Below, one piece after another: positions 1 to 10,194 of a stretch of DNA of 64,000 bases (its first letter is position 1; every line of letters begins with the position of its first letter). Below the pieces are notes generated by a model. That model worked only from the letters and a program-made list of their open reading frames with translations. It had not been told where the DNA came from and searched no databases. The stretch covers positions 3,846,501-3,910,500 of the forward strand of contig NZ_CP128362.1 in NCBI RefSeq assembly GCF_034274695.1, in the 5' to 3' direction. Source of the stretch: Chitinophaga sp. LS1. Lineage in GTDB: Bacteria > Bacteroidota > Bacteroidia > Chitinophagales > Chitinophagaceae. The position numbers and the translations under genes are program-made.

Positions 1-174
1 TTTTTATTTAGTGATGCGAGGGTGGAGCGATTGATAGTGGAACCGGATGCGAGGAATGAGAAGATACATGTGTTGAATAAGAGAGCGGGGTTTGAGTATC
101 AGGGGTTGGTGGAGTTGCCGGAGAAAACGGCGCATCTGGCATTTTGTAAAAGAAAAGAACAGGTAGTTTCCTAA
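1..174 (+). CDS. GNAT acetyltransferase, C-terminal fragment (siderophore-type)
   Basis: This is the last 57 codons of a gene that begins upstream of the window, read in frame 1 to a TAA at 172-174. The translation carries VERLIVEPDARNEKIHVLN followed by a stretch with GFEY and ELPEKTAHLAFC. This matches the C-terminal acetyl-CoA-binding half of the GNAT acetyltransferases of hydroxamate siderophore biosynthesis (IucB/AlcB/RhbD type), which acylate a hydroxylated diamine. The family call rests only on this conserved tail, so the exact substrate is unknown. The stop codon lies inside the terminator hairpin at 161-186. Confidence 0.6.
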   Translation, partial: FLFSDARVERLIVEPDARNEKIHVLNKRAGFEYQGLVELPEKTAHLAFCKRKEQVVS

Positions 175-186
175 GGGAAACTACCT
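161..186. terminator. Terminator hairpin between convergent genes
   Basis: AGGTAGTTTCC and its reverse complement flank a 4-base loop just after the acetyltransferase stop. Read on the minus strand the hairpin is followed by a T-rich run, so it fits a rho-independent terminator for the minus-strand gene at 200-1387. It may also stop the plus-strand gene. Confidence 0.7.
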
Positions 187-199
187 GCGGGGAAATATA

Positions 200-1387
200 T
201 TAGTTCCTGGAAACGCGACCACCGCGTGAACCGCCACCATTGTTAGATGATCTGCCGCCACTGTTATTGCCGCCGCTGGATTGTCTGCCGCCGCCATTGC
301 TGTTTCCTACAGATTGTCTGGTGCCGCCACTGTTGTTGGTTCTGCCCGGGGTGTAGTTACCACCGCCATTTGATCCACTGTTGTTGGTTCTGCCTGGGGT
401 GTAGTTACCACCACCGTTGTTGGTTCTTCCCGGGGTGTAGTTGCCACCACCATTGGATCCGCCATTGTTCACTCTGCCCGGGGTATAGTTGCCACCACCG
501 TTGTTAGTTCTGCCCGGGGTGTAATTACCACCGCCATTATTAGTCCTTCCCGGTGTATAACCGCCTCTGCCGCCATAATTTCCACCACGATCTACCCGAC
601 CGCTATTCCTGTTATTACGATAATTATCCACCACAACCCTGTTCCGCTGAATCACGGTTACAGAAGTCATACGGGTAGGTCTGTACATCACACGTGCAGG
701 TTGGATTCTGCGTGTAGGTACGACTACATAGCGGGTGTGGTAATGTGCACAGTAAGGACGATATTCGTAATAAGGCATTGGGCGCCATGGACGCCACCAT
801 CCTGGATGTGCTACCCATGTAAAGGGTGAAATCCATACAGTATAAGCAGGTGCATATACAAAGCGAACACATGGCCAGAACCACACATTTACAATAATCC
901 CTTCAGGGCTTGAAACGGATGGACCGTGGCTGGCAGGGCTGTAATTAAATGCATTGTCAGCTTCAGGCAATGGCTCTGCTATGGTAGATTCACCATAAAT
1001 ATCAGCATCCCCTTCAATCTGGATTACAGCATTGTCGTCAGCAGTTTTCTCAAGAGAGATCACTGCTACATCCTGACTTTCGGTGGGAGATACCAGGGCC
1101 TGCAGTACAAATATCTGTACATCGTCCTGCTTCTTGCCTGTAACACGCACATAATCAATCTGTCCGTCTTCATTCAGGTCCAGGTTATTGACTTTATTAT
1201 CCTCAGTGTTTAATAATTTTTCGAATTCTTCAGGTGATCCTGCTTTTTTAAATAAATCCAAAGCTCCCTGTAAACTGAAATTGTCCCCGGGTAAACCGGT
1301 AGAATCTGCTTCCTGATCCTGCGCGCTGGCGGAAACTGCTATAGTAAAGCATAGGAGCAGTGCAGAAATGGTTTTTGAAAGGTTCAT
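200..1387 (-). CDS. Secreted Gly/Asn-repeat protein of unknown function
   Basis: This 395-residue protein begins with a clear signal peptide ending near ASAQ (residue 22). An acidic region to about residue 135 has no family I recognise. It is followed by an aromatic, proline-rich stretch at about 165-220 rich in Trp and Tyr (WWRPWRPMPYYEYRP), then a low-complexity tail from about residue 255. The tail contains six copies of a unit close to NYTPGRTNNGG, separated by Gly/Asn/Ser spacers. The tail suggests a disordered, surface-exposed or matrix-like segment. Similar aromatic and glycine-rich secreted proteins occur across Bacteroidota without assigned function. The repeat is also visible in the DNA, so copy number may vary between strains. 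The gene stands alone between a convergent neighbour and a long upstream gap. Confidence 0.8.
   Translation of the reverse strand: MNLSKTISALLLCFTIAVSASAQDQEADSTGLPGDNFSLQGALDLFKKAGSPEEFEKLLNTEDNKVNNLDLNEDGQIDYVRVTGKKQDDVQIFVLQALVSPTESQDVAVISLEKTADDNAVIQIEGDADIYGESTIAEPLPEADNAFNYSPASHGPSVSSPEGIIVNVWFWPCVRFVYAPAYTVWISPFTWVAHPGWWRPWRPMPYYEYRPYCAHYHTRYVVVPTRRIQPARVMYRPTRMTSVTVIQRNRVVVDNYRNNRNSGRVDRGGNYGGRGGYTPGRTNNGGGNYTPGRTNNGGGNYTPGRVNNGGSNGGGNYTPGRTNNGGGNYTPGRTNNSGSNGGGNYTPGRTNNSGGTRQSVGNSNGGGRQSSGGNNSGGRSSNNGGGSRGGRVSRN
325..570 (-). repeat. In-gene tandem repeats encoding NYTPGRTNNGG units
   Basis: Roughly 33-45 bp units built around gttctgcccggggtgtagtt (plus-strand sense) recur six times inside the 3' third of the 200-1387 gene. 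Unit spacing differs because some units carry an extra Gly/Ser spacer. The repeat is coding and in frame. Confidence 0.75.
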
Positions 1388-3199
<1,812 letters not shown>

Positions 3200-3226
3200 C
3201 GCCTGTAACAATTAAAGCAAATAATA

Positions 3227-4405
3227 ATGGACACCATACAGACACCTTCCGTTACCACCACAACCACTGTAGTCAGAGGAAGTGCACCCGTTATCGAACA
3301 GGTGAGTACTAAACAGCAGATGAAATTATTCATTGACTTCCCGCATGACCTATACAGCAATGATCCTTTATATGTGCCCGAGTTGTTTATTGCACAACGC
3401 GACCTTTTAACGCCGGGCAAGCATCCTTTCCACGAACATTCACAAATACAACTGTTTCTCGCTTACCGTGACAAAAAAATAGTAGGCCGTATAGCCGCTA
3501 TCAACAATCGTAATCACAACGCGTTCAATGGCACTAACGATGGTTTCTTTGGATTTTTTGAATGTATCCCCGATGTGACTGTGAGCAATGCGCTGTTCAA
3601 TGCAGCTGCAGAATGGCTAAAGAAACAGGAATTATCTACCATCATTGGACCAGTGAATTTCTCTACCAATGAAACCTGTGGTTTACTGATCGAAGGATTT
3701 GACAGTCCACCAGTCGTAATGATGACTTACAATCGCCCTTATTACATAGAGCTGATTGAGGCCGCTGAAATGACGGAAAATGTGACACTGATCGCATGGC
3801 AGGTAACTGCCGAAGCCGTGGAAGATAAGCCGCTGCGTATGATGCAGATGCTGGAAAACAGACTCGCCCAGCGGAATATCATCATACGCAAAGTAAACCT
3901 GAAGGATTTCGACAATGAGGTAGCAAAGATCAAAGATGTTTATAATAAGGCCTGGGATAAGAACTTTGGATTCGTTCCTATGACAGACAATGAATTCGCA
4001 TATCTGGCCAAGGACCTGAAATTAATAATGGATCCGGATCTATGTATCGTGGCAGAAAGAGATGGACAGATAGTAGGTTTTTCCCTCTGTATTCCCGATC
4101 TGAACAAGGTGCTGATCAAGATCCGCAGAGGACGATTACTGCCTACTGGCCTTTTCAAACTCCTGCTGGGCAAGGGCAAGATCAAAGGTGTACGGGTAAT
4201 AGCACTGGGTGTACTGGAACCTGTGCGTAAGCTGGGGGTGGAAGCAGTCTTCTACGGCCGCATCATCAAAGAATGTCGCCGTAAAGGTATCAATGTGGCA
4301 GAAGCCTCCTGGATACTGGCACAGAATGACCTGATGAACAGTGCGATCCATGCGGTGAACGGCGTACCATACAAGCGATACAGGATTTACGAGAAAGCAA
4401 TATGA
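3227..4405 (+). CDS. bcerS: GNAT-superfamily bacterial ceramide synthase candidate
   Basis: This 392-residue soluble protein resembles the GNAT-fold proteins that sit with spt in ceramide-producing bacteria. The characterised Caulobacter representative (bCerS) N-acylates the long-chain base. The N-terminal half carries FIDFPHDLYSNDPLYVPEL and GPVNFSTNETCGLLIEGF, typical of this subgroup. The C-terminal third (about 250-392) has the acyl-CoA-binding GNAT strand and helix pattern around VRVIALGVLEPVRKLGVEA, ending with AVNGVPYKRYRIYEK. It starts 27 bases after spt and overlaps the next gene by ATGA, so the three are probably co-translated. Family membership is clear. The ceramide synthase role is inferred from subgroup and context. 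Confidence 0.75.
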   Translation: MDTIQTPSVTTTTTVVRGSAPVIEQVSTKQQMKLFIDFPHDLYSNDPLYVPELFIAQRDLLTPGKHPFHEHSQIQLFLAYRDKKIVGRIAAINNRNHNAFNGTNDGFFGFFECIPDVTVSNALFNAAAEWLKKQELSTIIGPVNFSTNETCGLLIEGFDSPPVVMMTYNRPYYIELIEAAEMTENVTLIAWQVTAEAVEDKPLRMMQMLENRLAQRNIIIRKVNLKDFDNEVAKIKDVYNKAWDKNFGFVPMTDNEFAYLAKDLKLIMDPDLCIVAERDGQIVGFSLCIPDLNKVLIKIRRGRLLPTGLFKLLLGKGKIKGVRVIALGVLEPVRKLGVEAVFYGRIIKECRRKGINVAEASWILAQNDLMNSAIHAVNGVPYKRYRIYEKAI

Positions 4406-5385
4406 GTAAAAAGGTATTGATTACAGGTGCAAGCGGTTTTCTGGGTTTCCATTTAATCGAAGCTGCACTGGCAGCAGGAATGGAAGTGCACGCAGGGGTA
4501 AGGCCCTCTAGTGATGTAGCACATTTACACCATCTGGAGATCTCTATCGTGAACCTGGATTTTCGCAATGTACCTGCCATGGCAGCCTTGCTACAGGAAC
4601 AGCAATATAGTGATATCATTCATGCTGCTGGCGCCACCCGTGCTAAGAATGAAGCCGCTTTCAACGAGGTCAATGCAACGTATACAGAAAACCTCCTGAA
4701 AGCAATCGTACAATCAGGTATTGAATTGAACAGGTTTGTGTATTTCAGTAGCCTGGCAGCAGTAGGGCCAAAAGCTTATGAAGCAAAATGGCCGGAGCAG
4801 GATGAGTTATCACCTGCACCCGTGACATTGTATGGTAAGAGTAAACTGCTGGCAGAAAACCTCCTGAAGCAATATGCGCAGATCCCCTGGGTAGTATTGC
4901 GCCCTACGGCCATCTATGGCCCCCGGGACAAGGACCTGTTTGTGTTGTTTAAGACGTATGGCTGGCGATTGGAACCGTATATGGGGAAAGGCCCCCAGCA
5001 GTTGAGTTTTGTTTATGTAAAAGATGTGGCACAGGCTGCCATTTGCGCGCTCAATGGACAAATTATACATACCTGTTATGATGTTTCGGACGGGAATAGT
5101 TATGATCGTTATGCATTGGCCAAAGTGACGAAACGGTTGTTAGGCATCAGAACACTACGTATTCACATGCCATTAACATTGATCCGGTGGATAGCTGTAA
5201 TGGCTGAGGCAACAAGTAAGGGCATGCCGTTGTTAAATAGGGACCGGTTAAATGAGCTGACTGCCCAAAACTGGAACTGTAGCATAATACGTATACAAAG
5301 AGAACTTGGATACCAGCCTGACTTCTCCCTCGAGGAAGGAATGAGGGAAACACTGGACTGGTATACCGGGAACCACTGGTTATAA
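4402..5385 (+). CDS. cerR: NAD(P)-dependent epimerase/dehydratase, CerR-like ceramide reductase
   Basis: An extended short-chain dehydrogenase of 327 residues. The Rossmann motif is ITGASGFLGFH at residues 7-17 and the catalytic YGKSK is near residue 143, preceded by FSSLAAVGP supplying the Ser. In the bacterial ceramide pathway described in Caulobacter, a protein of this type (CerR) reduces the 3-keto group after N-acylation. The gene overlaps the ceramide synthase candidate by 4 bp (ATGA), which supports that role. The substrate is inferred from context, since the fold alone would also fit a sugar-nucleotide epimerase. Confidence 0.75.
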   Translation: MSKKVLITGASGFLGFHLIEAALAAGMEVHAGVRPSSDVAHLHHLEISIVNLDFRNVPAMAALLQEQQYSDIIHAAGATRAKNEAAFNEVNATYTENLLKAIVQSGIELNRFVYFSSLAAVGPKAYEAKWPEQDELSPAPVTLYGKSKLLAENLLKQYAQIPWVVLRPTAIYGPRDKDLFVLFKTYGWRLEPYMGKGPQQLSFVYVKDVAQAAICALNGQIIHTCYDVSDGNSYDRYALAKVTKRLLGIRTLRIHMPLTLIRWIAVMAEATSKGMPLLNRDRLNELTAQNWNCSIIRIQRELGYQPDFSLEEGMRETLDWYTGNHWL

Positions 5386-5425
5386 CAAACGTTCACTAAT
5401 TGAAAAACAAAGAGGCAAAAAGAAA

Positions 5426-6751
5426 ATGAAACATCAAATTAAAGACGCAAACGGAAAGCTGGGAGTACTGATGCCAGGCCTTGGCGCAGTAGCAACCACT
5501 TTCATCGCTGGAGTGTTAGCTGTTAACAAAGGCTTTTCCAAGCCAATTGGATCGGTAACACAAATGGGACACATCCGTCTGGGTAAAAGAACAGACAATA
5601 ACAATCCATTGATTAAAGATTTTGTTCCCTTAGCTAAGCTGGAAGATATCGTCTTCGGCGGCTGGGATGTTTATGAAGATAACGTGTATACAGCAGCGGT
5701 AAAAGCTGAAGTATTAGACAGGTTTCAGATTGAAGCAATTAAACCCGAACTGGAAGCCATCGTTCCGATGAAGGCAGCTTTTGACAAAAACTTTGTTAAA
5801 AATCTGGATGGCACACATGTAAAGGATTTCAAGACGCGTTATGACCTGGCAGAGATGGTTATGGAAGACATTAAAACCTTCCAGCAGAAAAATAACTGTG
5901 ATCGTGTCGTAATGGTATGGTGTGGTTCTACTGAAATTTACCATCAGGCAGCAGACGTGCACAATTCGCTGGCAGCATTTGAACAGGGATTGAAAGACAA
6001 CGATGCAAGAATTGCTCCCAGCATGATTTACGCTTATGCGGCACTGAAGCTGGGCGTACCTTTTGCCAACGGTGCACCTAACCTGACCTGCGATATTCCG
6101 GCATTGGTAGAGCTGGCCCACCAGACCAAGACGCCGATTGCAGGTAAAGATTTCAAGACCGGTCAGACCCTGATGAAGACAATTCTGGCGCCGGGGCTGC
6201 AGGCGAGAGCCCTGGGTATGGAAGGCTGGTTCAGCACCAACATCCTCGGAAACCGCGATGGATGGGTGTTAGACGATCCTGACAACTTCAAAACCAAGGA
6301 AGTTTCCAAGCTTGGCGTTTTAGAAGATATTTTAAGTCCGGAAGAATATCCTGATCTTTACGGTGACCTTTATCACAAAATCCGTATTAACTATTATCCG
6401 CCGCGCAAGGATAATAAGGAAAGCTGGGATAACATCGACATCTTCGGCTGGTTAGGGTATAAAATGCAGATTAAAGTAAACTTCCTGTGCCGTGATTCAA
6501 TCCTGGCTGCACCGATTGTACTGGACCTCGCATTATTTATTGACTTTGCTAAGCGTGCAGGCATGAGCGGCATACAGGAATGGCTTTCATTCTACCTGAA
6601 ATCTCCTCAGACTGCCCCTGGCTTACGTCCTGAACATGATATTTTCAAACAGCTTATCAAGCTGCAAAATACCTTGCGCTACCTGATGGGTGAAGATCTG
6701 ATCACGCATCTGGGACTGGACTATTACGAAGGAATTTTTGATACTGAATGA
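5426..6751 (+). CDS. ino1: Inositol-3-phosphate synthase (MIPS)
   Basis: Converts glucose 6-phosphate to 1D-myo-inositol 3-phosphate using NAD in the cytoplasm. The 441-residue protein has the N-terminal nucleotide-binding segment GVLMPGLGAVATTFIAGVLA, the substrate-site stretch WCGSTEIYH, then PNLTCDIPALVELA, IAGKDFKTGQT (catalytic-lysine region) and WFSTNILGNRDG. These are hallmarks of the MIPS family as found in inositol-lipid-making Bacteroidota. It follows cerR by 40 bases and overlaps pgpA by ATGA. It supplies the head-group precursor for the CDP-alcohol phosphotransferase encoded at 10195-11448. Confidence 0.95.
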   Translation: MKHQIKDANGKLGVLMPGLGAVATTFIAGVLAVNKGFSKPIGSVTQMGHIRLGKRTDNNNPLIKDFVPLAKLEDIVFGGWDVYEDNVYTAAVKAEVLDRFQIEAIKPELEAIVPMKAAFDKNFVKNLDGTHVKDFKTRYDLAEMVMEDIKTFQQKNNCDRVVMVWCGSTEIYHQAADVHNSLAAFEQGLKDNDARIAPSMIYAYAALKLGVPFANGAPNLTCDIPALVELAHQTKTPIAGKDFKTGQTLMKTILAPGLQARALGMEGWFSTNILGNRDGWVLDDPDNFKTKEVSKLGVLEDILSPEEYPDLYGDLYHKIRINYYPPRKDNKESWDNIDIFGWLGYKMQIKVNFLCRDSILAAPIVLDLALFIDFAKRAGMSGIQEWLSFYLKSPQTAPGLRPEHDIFKQLIKLQNTLRYLMGEDLITHLGLDYYEGIFDTE

Positions 6752-7200
6752 TAAGAATACACAAATTAATCGCCACCAGCCTTGGCATTGGATACATTGG
6801 CAAGGGCGGAGGAACGGTTGCAGCTGCAGTCGCCGCTCTGGTCTGGTACCTGGTTTTGGCTGGTGGCCATCCTAACAACGTTTGGACGGTGCTGTTTACA
6901 GTAGCCATCACCTTATTAGGAATCTGGTCTGGTACGGAAGTAGAACCATATTGGGGCAAAGACGACAAAAAAGTGGTAATAGACGAAGTCGCCGGCATGT
7001 TCGTAACCGTCCTGTTCGTGCCTGTCACTCCGGCATATATGTTGGCCGGATTGGTATTATTCCGTTTTTTTGATATAGTAAAACCTTTATATATCAGGCG
7101 CACAGAGGCTCTTCCGGGAGGACTAGGGGTTATGATGGACGATATTGTAGCTGGCATCTATTCCAATATTTTGTTGCAACTGGCAATACATCTGATTTAG
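6748..7200 (+). CDS. pgpA: PgpA-family phosphatase (probable phosphatidylinositol-phosphate phosphatase)
   Basis: A 150-residue integral membrane protein with the PgpA signature residues: GYIGKGGGTVAAA near the N-terminus, VVIDEVAGMF in the middle, LFRFFDIVKP, and GGLGVMMDDIVAGIYSN near the C-terminus. PgpA proteins dephosphorylate phosphatidylglycerophosphate. In the Bacteroides inositol-lipid cluster the equivalent position is occupied by a phosphatase thought to act on phosphatidylinositol phosphate. The ATGA overlap with the MIPS gene argues for that substrate here. A housekeeping PgpA role cannot be excluded. Confidence 0.85.
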   Translation: MIRIHKLIATSLGIGYIGKGGGTVAAAVAALVWYLVLAGGHPNNVWTVLFTVAITLLGIWSGTEVEPYWGKDDKKVVIDEVAGMFVTVLFVPVTPAYMLAGLVLFRFFDIVKPLYIRRTEALPGGLGVMMDDIVAGIYSNILLQLAIHLI

Positions 7201-7237
7201 AAGGTTTGGGTACGCGTTTTGCACAATTGTAGACCAT

Positions 7238-7606
7238 ATGCAATTTATTAAAGCACAAACTTCGGCGATGATAGCGACCGGAGTACAATTTTCGATATCC
7301 TTTTTACTATTGCATATGTGGGAAGGATATGGTGTAGCTGCCAATGTGACAGGAGTCACCTGTGGAGGTATTACCAACTTCCTGATCAACAGGACATGGG
7401 TATATCAAAAGGGAAACGATACATGGAACTGGCAAGCCATTAAATATATCATTGTCTGGTTCGGAAACCTGATAGTCAATACTACCTGCTTTTGGGTATT
7501 GACCAATTATACCGCTATCGATCAGCGCGTGGCTGTGGTTATGGCATCGGTTATTACCGCCGTCGGGTATAACTATGGAATGCAAAAGCGGTTTGTTTTT
7601 AAATGA
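7238..7606 (+). CDS. GtrA-family membrane protein
   Basis: A 122-residue protein with four predicted transmembrane helices and the GtrA pattern: GVQFSISFLLL, GGITNFLINRTWVY and a C-terminal NYGMQKRFVFK close to the family's usual ending. GtrA proteins are thought to translocate or assist flipping of polyprenyl- or lipid-linked sugars. It starts 37 bases after pgpA and 9 bases before the DUF5686 gene, within the lipid operon, so a role in moving an inositol or glycosyl lipid is possible but is inference. Confidence 0.85.
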   Translation: MQFIKAQTSAMIATGVQFSISFLLLHMWEGYGVAANVTGVTCGGITNFLINRTWVYQKGNDTWNWQAIKYIIVWFGNLIVNTTCFWVLTNYTAIDQRVAVVMASVITAVGYNYGMQKRFVFK

Positions 7607-7615
7607 TTTTGGTTA

Positions 7616-10171
7616 ATGAATGGATTTAAAAATATAGTATCCGGAATTCTTTTATTGCTCGTCTCTGGCTTTAGTTCGGTATTCGCACAAACGACCACCA
7701 CCGTGAAAGGACTTATTACTGATAGTCGCACGGGGGCTCCGCTGCCTTTTGTAAACGTTTTTGTTCCGGGCACTTCCATCGGTACTGGTACCAGTGCAGA
7801 TGGAAAGTATCAGCTGGATGTCTCTATTACGAGAGATAGTATCCGCTTTGCTTTCATGGGTTATAAGAGCGTAACCCGGAAAATCACACCCGGTATTGTT
7901 CAAACCATTAATATTCAGCTGGAAAGTACAGCCAAGAATCTGAATGAGTTTGTAGTTAAAAAGAAAAAAGAGCGTTATCGCAACAAGGATAACCCAGCTG
8001 TGGAGCTGATCCGCCTCGTGATCGAGAACAGGGACAAAAACCGAATGACGCATTTTGACTATGCTCAATACAACCAGTACGAAAAACTGGAATTCGCACT
8101 GAGTAACCTCTCTGAAAAGATTAGCAACGGTCGTCTGACCCGTAAGTATAAATTCATTTTTGAGAACCAGGATACCACCAAGTTCGCAGGCAAATCTATT
8201 CTGCCTATCTACCTGGAAGAAAAACTGGCCGATGTATACTATCGCCGTGATCCGGAGAAAAAGAAGACGATTGTGACGGGCGATAAGAAAGTGAGCTTCG
8301 AAAACTTTATCGATAACAGGGGCCTGAGCCAATACCTGAACCACATTTACCAGGACGTAGATATCTACGATAACCAGCTGATGCTGTTCACGAACCAGTT
8401 CCTGAGTCCGATTGCCAACTCTGCACCTACTTTTTATAAATTCTATATCGCTGATACCATCGTAGCACCAGACAGCACCAAGCTGATTAAACTGGAGTTC
8501 TACCCCCGTAACAAGACTGACTTATTGCTGGAAGGGGAACTGTTTATTACTTTAGATGGTAACTATGCCGTGCAAAAAGCGGATATGACTGCGAATAAAG
8601 AGATCAACCTGAACTGGGTGAGAGATTTTCACCTGTACTTTGATTTCCAGAAGACCTCCGATGGCCGCTATTATACCAGCAAACAAACGCTGATGGCCGA
8701 CTTCGGTATCTTCAAAGGGAGCAGTGGTATCTACGGTGAGCGTACTGTATCTATCAGGGATATGGCCATCAACCAGCCGAAACCATCAGAATTCTACAAC
8801 GGTGCTGCTGTAGTAGAAGATGAGAAAACAGTGCAGCACGGAGATGACTTTTGGGTACAGAACAGGCACGATTCCCTGTCTACTGCGGAATCTAAAGTGT
8901 ATTCCAATATCGACAGTCTGCAACACATGAAATCTTTCAAGCGTACAGCTGACATCCTCACTCTGTTGCTGGCAGGTTACAAGCAGGCAGGTCCTTATTT
9001 CGAAATAGGTCCGGTCAATACTTTCTATAGCTTCAACCCGGTTGAAGGTTTCCGCCCCCGCCTGGGTGGCAGAACCACTCCGAAGCTGAGCAAAAGCCTG
9101 TACTTCGAATCTTATGCCGCTTATGGCCTAAAAGATGAGAAGTGGAAGTATTACGTGGGTGGTGCATACGCCTTTAACCATAAGTCAATTTACGACTGGC
9201 CGGTTGTAGCACTGAAAGCTAATTATCAGCACGAAACAAAGATCCCCGGTCAGGAATTACAGTTTGTACAGGAAGATAACTTCCTGCTGTCATTCAAACG
9301 TGGTAACAACGACAAGTGGCTGTATAACAAGATCTTCAATCTGACCTTCCTGCAGGAGTTTACTAACCACTTCAGTTATCAGGTAGGATTCAAACATTGG
9401 ATACAATCACCAGCCGGTAGTCTGGCATACTATAAAGGAAGCGAACCGAATACACCTGTTACTGACCTGACTACGGCCGAGTTTAGCACAGAACTGCGCT
9501 GGGCGCCAAATGAAAAGTTCTACCAGGGTAAGAGCTTCCGTATTCCGCTGCCAAACAAGTACCCTATTTTCACCCTGAGAGGTATCGCAGGTGTGAAAGG
9601 AATTGCCAACAGCGCATACAATTACCAGAACGTAACGCTGAACATTTACAAGATGTGTTACCTGGGTCAGCTGGGCTTCAGCGAAGTGGTACTGGAAGGT
9701 GGTAATATCTTTGGTAATCACCTGCCTTATCCATTACTGTCTATCCACAGAGCGAACCAGACGTATGCTTACCAGCTGGAGAGTTATAACCTCATGAACT
9801 TCCTGGAGTTTGTGAGTGATCACTATATAGGATTAAACATCGACCATAACTTTAATGGTTTTATCTTTAACAAAATTCCGCTGTTCAAGAAATTGAAATG
9901 GCGTGAAGTGCTCGCTGGAAAGATTTTGTATGGCGGTCTGCGTTCTGAAAATAATCCTTCCAACAATCCTGATCTGATTCAGTTTTCAAAATATACTGAC
10001 GGTTCATCCTTTACATATACATTAGGCAAAGAGCCTTATATAGAAGGAAGTGTGGGCATTTCTAACATTTTTAAACTGTTCCGTGTAGACCTGGTAAGAA
10101 GGTTCACTTACCTGAACAATCCTGGAGTAGCAAACTGGGGTATCAGAACACGTGTACGGTTCGATTTTTAA
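7616..10171 (+). CDS. DUF5686 outer-membrane protein with CarboxypepD_reg-like domain
   Basis: An 851-residue protein with an N-terminal signal peptide ending at VFAQ (about residue 25). A carboxypeptidase-regulatory-like beta-sandwich follows at about 28-105 (VKGLITDSRTGAPLPFVNVF, RFAFMGYKSV). The rest is a long region typical of DUF5686, ending in a short aromatic beta-strand (VRFDF) as expected of an outer-membrane beta-barrel. Such proteins resemble TonB-dependent receptors without a plug and have no assigned function. Lying between gtrA and the CDP-alcohol transferase gene, with gaps of 9 and 23 bases, it is probably co-transcribed. Export or surface placement of inositol sphingolipids would be a plausible role. 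Confidence 0.85.
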   Translation: MNGFKNIVSGILLLLVSGFSSVFAQTTTTVKGLITDSRTGAPLPFVNVFVPGTSIGTGTSADGKYQLDVSITRDSIRFAFMGYKSVTRKITPGIVQTINIQLESTAKNLNEFVVKKKKERYRNKDNPAVELIRLVIENRDKNRMTHFDYAQYNQYEKLEFALSNLSEKISNGRLTRKYKFIFENQDTTKFAGKSILPIYLEEKLADVYYRRDPEKKKTIVTGDKKVSFENFIDNRGLSQYLNHIYQDVDIYDNQLMLFTNQFLSPIANSAPTFYKFYIADTIVAPDSTKLIKLEFYPRNKTDLLLEGELFITLDGNYAVQKADMTANKEINLNWVRDFHLYFDFQKTSDGRYYTSKQTLMADFGIFKGSSGIYGERTVSIRDMAINQPKPSEFYNGAAVVEDEKTVQHGDDFWVQNRHDSLSTAESKVYSNIDSLQHMKSFKRTADILTLLLAGYKQAGPYFEIGPVNTFYSFNPVEGFRPRLGGRTTPKLSKSLYFESYAAYGLKDEKWKYYVGGAYAFNHKSIYDWPVVALKANYQHETKIPGQELQFVQEDNFLLSFKRGNNDKWLYNKIFNLTFLQEFTNHFSYQVGFKHWIQSPAGSLAYYKGSEPNTPVTDLTTAEFSTELRWAPNEKFYQGKSFRIPLPNKYPIFTLRGIAGVKGIANSAYNYQNVTLNIYKMCYLGQLGFSEVVLEGGNIFGNHLPYPLLSIHRANQTYAYQLESYNLMNFLEFVSDHYIGLNIDHNFNGFIFNKIPLFKKLKWREVLAGKILYGGLRSENNPSNNPDLIQFSKYTDGSSFTYTLGKEPYIEGSVGISNIFKLFRVDLVRRFTYLNNPGVANWGIRTRVRFDF

Positions 10172-10194
10172 CAGCGAGGTTAAAAAGTCTGAGT

